DNA of 64,000 bases, from assembly GCA_958450365.1 (NCBI GenBank), contig CAUEEP010000760.1, forward strand, positions 1,039,962 to 1,103,961, written 5' to 3'. Under the pieces are notes generated by a model, which saw only the letters and a program-made list of their open reading frames with translations, ran no database searches and was not told the origin of the DNA. This DNA comes from Mesorhabditis belari (Eukaryota > Nematoda > Chromadorea > Rhabditida > Rhabditidae). Position numbers and translations under genes: made by a program. Of the stretch, positions 56,401 to 64,000 are shown piece by piece. Each line of letters starts with the position of its first letter. Within the stretch, counting starts at the first letter, position 1.

Positions 56401-56504
56401 TTCCTTTACAGCACTAGTTTTAAATTTAAATAGGGAAATTAACCTCAATTCCAATTGGGTTTCATTGTCAGGATGCCAATCGTCAAGTACGAGAAATTCG
56501 CGAG
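45467..56504 (-). CDS. SH3-domain protein with helical C-terminus (multi-exon, 5' end not found)
   Basis: Minus-strand exons: 56504-56444, 54528-54417, 49441-49349, about 49274-49182, 48652-48596, 48486-48364, 47987-47839, 47762-47650, 47342-47163, 45789-45715, 45649-45467. Phases agree at every junction except that between 49349 and 49274, where the splice sites are unsure. The first two exons encode an SH3 domain (FLVLDDWHPDNETQLEL; DIILTIEP; KFGLYPNYL). A Ser/Thr/Glu-rich linker follows, then an unrecognised region (INFFINVGEVCMADLHRDIL, NANVKPHSGFIVYKVEQ). The Glu/Lys-rich tail ends AYLDFLVERSATLLIAEV plus about 25 residues and could form a coiled coil or BAR-like helices. About 410 residues are visible. 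By inference it is an adaptor near membranes or cytoskeleton. The initiating exon should lie beyond 56504. Confidence 0.75.
48716..48860. repeat. 12-bp minisatellite GTCAAGCTTACT
   Basis: Array with GTCAAGCGCTCT variants in an SH3-gene intron. Confidence 0.88.
49753..51709 (-). pseudogene. LINE reverse transcriptase
   Basis: Pieces 51203-51709, 50506-51297 and 49753-50427 together carry a linker, the RT motifs ([46 protein letters not shown]) and the C-terminal YCRPLLEYATIVWSPS segment. Frameshifts near 51210-51290 and 50430-50500 break the ORF. Confidence 0.92.
51723..52560 (-). pseudogene. LINE endonuclease domain (APE-type)
   Basis: Begins SIISQKRLSYVQFL, then LAFCETWLT, GGGVILLIRR, IVYRPP and LLGDFNFP, the conserved order of APE-like endonucleases of non-LTR elements. 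A frameshift separates 51962-52513 from 51723-51911, which carries the SDH-like end. Confidence 0.88.
53522..54200 (+). mobile_element. Tc1-like element, 5' part with transposase N-terminus
   Basis: Left end CAGTAGCGGACATAATTTTA next to TA; a related ACATAATTTAGCATATTTAG lies at 53703. The frame up to 54195 encodes the paired-type DNA-binding region (INHSTVSRIL; SSRTVQRCLQAAKLFGRRPA). It stops after KPLISPRNY, where Tc1 proteins enter the catalytic core, so the rest is missing. Confidence 0.75.
54560..56100. repeat. tandem and inverted duplications in an SH3-gene intron
   Basis: AAAATTGGAAAAGTATTGCG occurs at 54671 and 55191 in a shared block of about 170 bp. GTCGATTTTGTGTGAA and CTCAAGTGAGAGCC recur at 55442-55485 and 55632-55678. 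54577-54640 is an inverted repeat around TTACCTAACTTAGTTA. A 10-bp-scale repeat of TCTTGAGTGAAGAGT links 55780 and 56370. Non-coding. Confidence 0.6.
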
Positions 56505-56662
56505 CTGAAAAGCTTGATGGGTTTTATTTATTGGAGTATTGAGCTGAATACCTAAATAGCTTATGGAAGGAAGAATTTAAAGTTATTCAGCTAATAATGA
56601 AAGATTTATTCAGCTGATCATGAAAGATGCATTCAGCTAATAATGAAAGATTTGTTCAGCTA

Positions 56663-56947
56663 CCGTATTTCTTCGAATAGAAGACCGGGTAAAGAGTATC
56701 ATCGCGTACTCCTGCGTAGCAGCCCTTTTAAAAATTTCTTTTCTGCATAAAAGCTTTCAATGAAGTGCTATAGGGCTGAAAAATGACTCAAAAATACCAC
56801 ATAAGCTAACAGATTTTTGAGTCATTTTCCAGCCCTATAGCACTTCATTGAAAGCTTTTATGCAGAAAAGAAATTTTTAAAAGGGCTGCTACGCAGGAGT
56901 ACGCGATGATACTCTCTTTACCCGGTCTTCTATTCGAAGAAACATGG
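56663..56947. mobile_element. near-perfect palindromic MITE
   Basis: Arms of about 125 bp (CCGTATTTCTTCGAATAGAA to TTCTATTCGAAGAAACATGG) pair almost completely around CATAAGCTAACAG, with TA on both sides. The ends share CCGTATTT with the MITE family at 18184, so they may use the same transposase. Confidence 0.85.
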
Positions 56948-56999
56948 TAATAATGAAAGATTTATTCAGCTAATAATAAAAGATTTATTCAGCTAATAA

Positions 57000-57590
57000 T
57001 GGGTTGTCCAGTTATGAATGCGCGTTTTTACTATTTTGTAAATTTCTCAAGATATCGAACAGATGTATATGAGTGTTATATATCATTCGAAAGCTGAAGA
57101 TCTCCTCTACATTTTAGAATAAAAAAGTTTTTGAATTCATTCAACTTTTTGGGAAATTGACTGCACAAAGGCAGAGGTCGTTTTAAAAAAAACCCATTTC
57201 AGCTTAGCTATTCCTCAAGTTTTATGGTGTAAAATAACCGCCCAGAAAAGAAAAGAAAAGAAAAGATGCTCTGAAATTGTTATATTTCAAAAAAAAGTTG
57301 TATTGATATATCTATTGGTCAAACATCAAACGGTTAACTCAATTTGAGGCGAAGATTTGAAAGTCCGGGAAACTAATTTCATAGTTTTACAACTTTCCAA
57401 CAACTCATGTTCACCAACAGGCTTTTTGCTTGTGGAACGACTATCGGATCATCGGACGCAAGGTAAACTTTGCGTTGAAGTCTCCGGCCGAGAAGCCTTT
57501 CTTGATTTCGGAACCAGATCTGGAAGACCAGGATTGAATTCGGAACCAAATCAAGACCTAAACCAGGCACCAATCGAAATTCTGTCGATT
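57000..57590. other. non-coding stretch
   Basis: AT-rich, with a GAAAAGAAAAGAAAAG run at 57244-57265. Frames of 60-95 codons here lack splice sites and motifs. The missing SH3-gene first exon could be in this region, but I could not identify it. Confidence 0.35.
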
Positions 57591-58275
57591 CGGATCGGAT
57601 TCAATCCAATAGAGGCTTTTATTGGATCGGATCGGATTTAATCTGATGAATGATCTGATGAATCTGATGAATCGGATCAGAACATGACCCGAGGGAATCC
57701 GGGTTCGATCCACCGCTTTAGCAAGCCTAGTAATAACGCGTAGTAAAAACTGTTTTAACTGTATCCTCTCTGCATTAGCTGAATATTTCGCATTTTGGTC
57801 GGATAAATTGCATTTAAAACCAAAAACAAATGCTAATTGCAAAAAGTATGATCTTGAGCTAATCGGATGGATCGGATCGGATTGGATAGAGGTTTGATTC
57901 TGATGGATGGGGATCGTTGATCTGGTGGATTGGGTTGGGATCGGATTAGATTAAATTTGACAGAGATTTGATTCCGATAGATGGGGGTCATTGATCTGAT
58001 GGATTGGGTTGGGATCGGATCGAATTGGATTCAATCCAATAGAGGCATCATTCTGATGGATGGGGATCGTTCATTTGATGGATTGGGCTCGGATCTGATC
58101 GGATCGGATTCAATCCGATAGAGGCATCATTCTGATGAATGATGATCATCAATCTGATGGATTGGGTTCGGATCAGATCGGATCGGATTCAATCTGATAG
58201 AGGCATCATTCTGATGGATGGGGATCATCAATCTGATGGATTGGGTTCGGATCGGATTGGATCGGATTCGATTCA
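57590..58275. repeat. nested repeat of GGATCGGATT and ~88-bp units
   Basis: From 57890 an ~88-bp unit (TCTGATGGATGGGGATC ... GATAGAGGCATCAT) is repeated about four times. Each unit is itself built from GGATCGGAT-like words. Confidence 0.8.
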
Positions 58276-58669
58276 TCGGATGGCAATTCTACCGCATACC
58301 TCAACGACTGACTAGGTTAAACCTATAATATTGTTTTCTCTACTTTATGTGTATGATTACCTAAAGTGCCTTTGTTCTAAAATTATCACTCAAACAAATC
58401 TGATACTTAAGCAATCCACACTTTTTCTTAAAGGCTCTGAAACATAAAAACGGCTGAACTGAATAGGATAAAAACGGCTGGGCATGTATAACCGAATAGC
58501 ATCATTTTGTATCACTTTGATCAGTATCATTTGAGACGCGGAATTTTCCTTTTCGATTGCATCGCGTGGCCGTTTAGAGTTTAGATTCCAGATAAAAAAG
58601 GAACAAACTAAAAAGGTGACCAATATTTTAATGTACTCGATTCTCTCTTTTTCAAACAGTCAACCAGTT

Positions 58670-59085
58670 ACAAGCAAACTTCAGATCAAAACAAAGTACA
58701 AATCGAACGACTTCAGATCAAAAGAAACTGAACGGCTTCAGATCAAAAGAAACTGAACGACTGCAGATCAAAAGAAGCTGAACGACCTCAGATTAAAAGA
58801 AACTGAACGACTGCAGATCAAAACAAACTGAACGACTTCAGGTCAAAAGAGACTGAACGACTTCAGATCAAAAGAAACTGAACGACTTAAGGTCAAAAGA
58901 AACTGAACGACCTCAGATTAAAAGAAACTGAACGACTTCAGGTCAAAAGAGACTCAACGACTGCAGATCAAAACAAACTGAACGACTGCAGATCAAAACA
59001 AACTGAACGACTGCAGATGAAAAGAAACTGAACGACTGCAGATCAAAACAAACTGAACGACCTCAGATCAAAACAAACAGACGAA
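58670..59085. repeat. 25-bp minisatellite GAAACTGAACGACTTCAGATC
   Basis: About 16 units with CTTCAG/CTGCAG/CCTCAG variants. No gene. Confidence 0.92.
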
Positions 59086-59175
59086 TCCATTCGCAATCAG
59101 CAATTCAACAAGCAATTGAGTCATTTGACTCAAACTCTTTCAAATTTTTCTATCTTCTCTTTCAATGATCAATGC

Positions 59176-59432
59176 TTAATATTTAGTCTCAAAAGAATAC
59201 TCGTTTGAACAAATCCATTTTGAAATTCGTTGAGAACTCGTTGAGAACTCGTTGAGAATTCGTTGAGAATTCGTTTCCGCAACGTTGTTCACCAATTTTC
59301 CCCAAGTATTCCAGTAATTGTCTAAGAAGATCAACTTTTTCCAAGCTCCAGTTTTAAGTCGAAGGTCAACATCTTGCACAGCGAAAGAGTTTTCCAATGC
59401 TTGACCTGGCCATTCATAGTTGCTTTTTTTTG
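59176..59432 (-). CDS. possible hypothetical exon (minus strand)
   Basis: The minus strand is open from about 59432 to a stop at 59176-59178 and includes YEWPGQALENSFAVQDVDLR and WKKLIFLDNYWNTWGKLVNN. The composition looks coding, and 59440-59590 contains a diverged, frame-broken echo of its end. No start, splice partners or known domain were found, and it is divergent from the ShKT gene at 59781. Could be a pseudogene. Confidence 0.25.
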
Positions 59433-59706
59433 AAACAGCTCAAAGTCGATGAAATGTCCACTCTCAATATTTCAAGGAATGTTCGCCTGAACAAATCTTA
59501 ACGGATTCCCAAACGGACCGAAAACCCGCAACGTTGACCGCATGTTTTGAATTCCTCGGAATCAACGTCTATCCCTGAAAGGTCAAATTCTTCAAAAATC
59601 AAAGCGTTGAGGCTGTGTAAATAAAAGCTTTGCATTTGCTCATTCGAAGCCTGATTTAACGGGAAATGTGGGTGGGTTTAATCTTGAATATCTTAATAAA
59701 ATTGAG

Positions 59707-59714
59707 TATAAATA
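59707..59714 (+). promoter_or_regulatory. TATA-box-like element of the ShKT gene
   Basis: TATAAATA 67 bp before the ATG at 59781, in a short AT-rich leader. Position fits a TATA box with a start site near 59740. Confidence 0.45.
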
Positions 59715-59780
59715 TCCAGTCGATTTCTCGAAATTTATACTGAATCAGTTTAAATAACTGTAATTGGTATCTTGCTGAAA

Positions 59781-62120
59781 ATGATGTCACTCAGCGCCAC
59801 CATTCTCATCCTTTGCATTGGATCGGTGAGTTTTGAAAGTAGATCTATGTATTTTGAGACTTTTACCGTTAAACGGCGGCTGATAGCGATTATCGGTGGC
59901 GGCCGCGTTTTTCACCAACTTGCAGCCCGCTTTTAGAGAGGTTTATGTTAAGAACTTTTACTAAAACAAATACCTTCTAAAAGTTAACATTCTAAGCTAT
60001 CTAAATCTTATTAAAACTTCATAATCTGATAAGTTTAAGGTGCTAAAAAATGAGCTGCAAGTTGGCCAAAAAATTGGGCACCGGCGATCATCACTACCCC
60101 CCGCTGTTAACCGTAAAGATCCGCATTTTGTGCTCAAAAATTAAAACGCATCCTTTCTGGTGCAGCAAATTTCTTTTGACAGAAAGGAAAATGAAATAAA
60201 AGTGCGCCAGAGAGAAGGTGTTTTCTCCCTTGAGCACAAAGCACAGAGCAATCCTATTACTTTGCAATGAACAATCCCGTTACTTTGCAATGAACAATCC
60301 CGTTACTTTGCAATGAACAATACTGTTACTTTGCAATGAACAATACTGTTACTTTGCAATGAACAATCCCGTTACTTTGCAATGAACAATCCCGTTACTT
60401 TGCAATGAACAATCCCGTTACTTTGCAATGAACAATCCCGTTACTTTGCAATGAACAATACTGTTACTTTGCAATGAACAATACTGTTACTTTGCGATGA
60501 ACAATGGTGAAACCAGTAAACCGTTTTTTCGAGTAAGACTACAGCAATAATATTGGGTAATATTGGGTAATTAATGAGTCAATTTCAAACAGAAAGATGT
60601 ATTCAATAAAGCCATCTAAAGCAATCAAAATAGTTTCCATCTTTTTCAATAAACTGTGCCTATTTTACTGGTAGAAGGCGAATTCTTCTCCTAAAGTAGC
60701 AAAGATAGTCAACCCAAAAGCGCATAACAGCGCGGTAAACGGAGGTTGGTTCGGGTAATCTTGAGGCACAGTCTTGGAGAGGAAGTCATATACTTTTGTT
60801 ATGTTGCCTAGAGTTAGTCTAGAGCTTGAAGATGAGAATTTAGCGAAACCAAATAGGATAACATGCTGAATAGACCCATTTGTCAAATTTGCACTAATCA
60901 ATAAAAGTAATTAATAAAGAAAAAAGAAAGCATACCGAATCAATAAAATTGTTTTGAAAGCAGGGAAATCTGTTGTCTCTTCTAAATGATAAGCACTGAG
61001 AGCCAACTAAAAGTTTACGGCAAAATTTCCTTTCTTTGACGTGACGCATTACTTGGTCAACCCAATATCAATCTTCAATAGTTTTATCATCAAACTAAAG
61101 CTCAACATTTTTCATACTTTTGAAGTTTAGACGTTTGCCATCTGCCCGACCTTGACTGACACGACACTTGTCAGCAAAGGACGTAAGTCAAATATGCTTT
61201 TAGAAGGTTCCAGAACCGAGGAACTAAAAACATCCATAAGTACTAACTTGGCCACAATGTTTCTGAATAGTTGTACCTGGTTGTGCAATGTTTTATACAG
61301 TTTTACAACACACAGCTGTGCACAAATTAGTTAAACTATCAAGATATCAAGATAAACTCTTAGCATTGCAAACAAACGAACCTGCTTTATAAATGATAAG
61401 TATGATAAGTCCCATCTCAAGTAAGCAAACATCCCATCTCGAAAATATCTACCAATCTTACATCTGCTCATACGATCTCCAAAGACAACTTTCCGTTTCA
61501 GCAGCCCCCGGTTCCGTGTGCCCGCCTGGCCTAGGCACTTGCTACAACGATGGCTCGGGAACCGATCTGGGCGATGCATGCTATGTGGTAAATGATTTGG
61601 ATATGCATCAAAACAGAGCTTTGTTGATCGCTCAATGACTCGTTTTTCACAAAATCATTTCAGGCTGGTTCTACTCCGGTAACCTGTGTAGACAAGATGC
61701 CAACACAGTGAGTTTACTCTAATTTCTCATACTGGTATCTCTTGAAAACTTGATGTGACCAATAAATTCAGATGTGCCACTTGGGTGCCCAATGGTTTCT
61801 GCACACAGGCCGGCTACACAGATGCCGATCGGAAGAACTATTGTGCCAAGAGTTGTAATCTTTGCACAACAGTTGGCACTACTTGCACCGATTCGAGCAC
61901 AAAGTGAGTTCGATTCGATTCGATCTTTGTAATTTAACAAACTTAAACGAAATAGGGATTCTTTTAAAGTAGATTATAGCCAGATTAAAACCAATAAGCC
62001 AATAATCAATACAACTTTAGCTGTGCCTCGTGGGCGAAGAACGGTTTCTGTGACAACACCTCCTACGACTCAGCCACGAAGATCAAGTACTGCAAGAGCA
62101 CATGCAACTTGTGCAGTTAG
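59781..62120 (+). CDS. small secreted protein with two ShKT domains
   Basis: Exons: 59781-59838 (end uncertain), 61502-61587, 61664-61707, 61772-61903, 62021-62120. It starts MMSLSATILILCIGS, a typical signal peptide. A short Cys-containing segment (CPPGLGTC) is followed by two six-cysteine ShKT domains: C-V-D...QCATW...GFC...YC...CNLC and C-T-D...NCASW...GFC...YC...CNLC, the last ending at the stop. The total is about 125 residues. The strong GTGAGT donor at 59826 does not agree in phase with exon 2, whereas GTAGAT at 59839 does; otherwise a small exon is missing. ShKT proteins are abundant secreted proteins of nematodes, found in cuticle, gut and secretions; the precise role is unknown. Confidence 0.85.
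60245..60500. repeat. 23-bp minisatellite TTACTTTGCAATGAACAATC
   Basis: About 11 units in the first intron of the ShKT gene. Confidence 0.92.
60665..60903 (-). CDS. possible terminal exon, hypothetical protein
   Basis: After an acceptor-like TTGATTAG the minus strand is open for 76 codons to a stop at 60665-60667, with a hydrophobic stretch PFTALLCAFGLTIFATLG near the end. No upstream partner was found, and it lies inside an intron of the ShKT gene on the other strand. May be chance. Confidence 0.25.
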
Positions 62121-62176
62121 ATAAATTTTGGCTAATGAATCATGGATAAAGAAAGCTGTCATCTGTCTAATGAAAT

Positions 62177-62182
62177 AATAAA
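62177..62182 (+). terminator. polyadenylation signal of the ShKT gene
   Basis: AATAAA 57 bp after the stop codon. Confidence 0.65.
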
Positions 62183-62199
62183 TCTTTCACGCAAATCCC

Positions 62200-62805
62200 T
62201 GTCTATGGCTTTCAAAAAATGAACTCAAGCTGGTTACTTGTGCTGCTGTTGGTTTCCAGCTGGCTTTGGAGAGCTTTAGAGTTGATTAAGTTACTATAGA
62301 TTATTATACTATTATTATAAACTATTACTATATAAAAATCAAGCTAGAATGAAGAATTCAAGCTGGTTACTTGTGCTGCTGTTGGTTGCCACTTGAATTT
62401 ATATTCATTTTTAATGAAAAGCTTTAGCCATCACTTTGGAAAGCTTTAGAGTTGGAGAGTTACTAAACTACTAACTACTAGTTTTTCCTAAGAGTTACTA
62501 ACTACTAGTTTTTCCTCTGAAACGCTGGCTTCTCAGAAAATTACTTTCTCATGTTTCTCATACCAATAATCATGGTTTGAAACCTGAAACATACAAAATT
62601 TTTCCAAGCCCTTCCTCAGTCTTTTGGCTATTGCACGGTGCTTGATCTTTTCCTGGTGTTCCTCCCCCTCTCACTTTGGATCACTTTGGAAAACTTTAGA
62701 GTAGAGGTAATTGTATGAACTTTTAACTTTTGGCTCTTTTTGCAATTCTCAAAAACCCGTATTTCAACACTACTGATTGTTAGAAATACTAAAAACTTTG
62801 TGTTT
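62200..62805. other. intergenic stretch with short duplications
   Basis: AAGCTGGTTACTTGTGCTGC at 62226 and 62359 marks a local duplication, and AAAACTTTAGAGT-like words recur. No gene seen. Confidence 0.5.
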
Positions 62806-62821
62806 CAAGTAAAAAAAACTT

Positions 62822-63297
62822 TCAGGCTAGTTATGGGTCGTTTTTTGAGTACTTTGATAGACGCGCATTTTGTGATAACATTTAACAATACATTAGAAAT
62901 CAAAAACAAAACAACAACTCAATACGATCAATTAGAGATCATAACTAGAAACCGTATCATTTCTTGTATCAATAGCTTCGTTTCTGCCATTCCTAGCTGC
63001 AGTAGCTCGATCTTCTAAACGTTGATACAACTTTTCTTCTCGATTTACAACTTTCCTTCTCGATTCATCTATCATAGCTCCATTTTCTAAGCGTTTCCTG
63101 CAAATTCCCGTACTCTTTAAAGGCAATTCAACTTTCGCAGCTCCATCTAAACGTTGCCCCATCATTACGGTGGCTTTTGCGGTGACTTTTGTATTGTTTT
63201 TGATTTCTAATGAATTGTTAAATGTTATCACAAAATGCGCGTCTATCAAAGTACTCAAAAAACGACCCATAACTAGCCTGAAAGTTTTTTTACTTTA
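62822..63297. mobile_element. inverted-repeat element with frames starting in its arms
   Basis: Arms of about 95 bp: 62822-62916 (CAGGCTAGTTATGGGTCG...) and 63190-63284 inverted. Both arms contain an ATG reading MGRFLSTLIDAHFVITFNN; the minus-strand frame then runs 112 codons to 62932 with a charged, helical composition (KRLENGAMIDESRRK). No transposase motif, so probably a non-autonomous foldback. Confidence 0.7.
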
Positions 63298-63554
63298 GAT
63301 ATTAGCTTGGCTAATAAGAAAGGTTAATTTTAAGAAAAATTATGTTCTGTCTTTACAAAGAAGGCTTGGTCAAAGCTTTTTCCTTTGAATAATATTTTTA
63401 TTGTTTCAGCTCGACAAAGAGGGATGACCAAAAATTCAAAATCAGGGCTGCCATATTCTTTGAATTCACGTTAAACAAGAAATCATAAACACGGATTGTC
63501 ATCAGAATATTTGTACTGTTTTTTGAGAAGCTGCTCTTACTTACAAAAAATGTT

Positions 63555-64000
63555 GCGTTTGGTAGGATCGCTTCAAAACGGGGAACGAGACGTTGGAAGA
63601 TGGAAGATGTTGGAAGATGGAAGTTGCAACCCATGGAAAGCGACCGATTACTTTGGACGACCCGCTGTTGCTGAGCGAGGTCGACTTGGACCATTTCAAA
63701 GTTAAAGTTGTAGAAAATTAACAGAAAAGTTCGGATGTACTCATAGTACAATTGAAAACCATTTACACAAGCTTGGAAAATCATCTCGAAGCGGGAAATG
63801 ATTCCCCCACGACCTCACTGATGCCGACAAAGCTTCACGAGTCACCTTGAGCTCTGTTCTTCTACGCAAAGCTCACCATCGTGACTTTTGGAAGTATTTT
63901 TTGACATCTGATCCGACTTGGCTTCCGTATGAAAACATTCAACTCCATGGTTCAATCCGCTTTCAGCAGTATAAATGGTGAGTTTTTGAGGCGAAGGTTT
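63555..64000 (+). pseudogene. mariner transposase pseudogene at the window edge
   Basis: Reads, with frame changes, DDPLLLSEVDLDHFKV, EKFGCTHSTIENHLHKLGKS, a stop in place of the W in GKWVPHDL, then SVLLRKAHHRDFWKYFLTSD and YENIQLHGSIRFQQYKW. The first catalytic motif DEKW is changed to DPTW. Distinct from the mariner at 14417. It continues past the window. Confidence 0.8.

Overview
The window is intron-rich, AT-rich animal DNA, most likely from a rhabditid-type nematode. The evidence is the extended TTTTCAG-like splice acceptors, many introns near 50 bp, one GC-AG intron, a secreted ShKT-domain gene, and several Tc1/mariner, Tc3-like and piggyBac-like elements. It also carries the end of a PKS/NRPS hybrid megasynthase of the kind known from nematodes (PKS-1/NRPS-1, nemamide biosynthesis). 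The species cannot be named from the sequence. There is nothing bacterial here: no operons, Shine-Dalgarno sites or CRISPR. All gene models were built by eye from splice-site phase and domain continuity.

Layout. 2-9458 (+): 3' part of a megasynthase, KR-ACP-C-A-PCP-TE, in eight exons and running off the left edge. 10859-20472 (+): an eight-exon protein kinase of 830 residues whose last exon encodes a 548-residue region I do not recognise; its introns are packed with a Tc3-like fragment, a mariner, a Tc1-like element with 224-bp inverted repeats, and MITEs. 20577-24540: a LINE 3' fragment, a piggyBac-like element and a second copy of the last thioesterase exon with two candidate upstream exons. 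25167-33274 (-): a complete ten-exon G-protein alpha subunit (374 aa), with foldback elements and minisatellites in its introns. 33280-44700: mainly repeats, with one orphan exon at 40513-40591 (-). 45467-56504 (-): an SH3-containing gene of at least eleven exons, 5' end not found, with a CR1/L2-like LINE in one intron. 59781-62120 (+): a small secreted protein with two ShKT domains. 63555-64000: a decayed mariner at the right edge.

The genes show no sign of working as a pathway; they are ordinary neighbours in a repeat-rich genome. The most distinctive feature is minisatellite expansion at every level. Tandem arrays fill introns and intergenic DNA, and in-frame arrays lie inside catalytic domains of the NRPS and inside the kinase tail. 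A repeat-bearing segment related to the last NRPS intron recurs at 23100-24890 and 27810-28790. Several insertions are flanked by direct repeats of about 30-130 bp, far longer than normal target-site duplications. Most long open frames in the arrays are repeat artefacts and are not called as genes.
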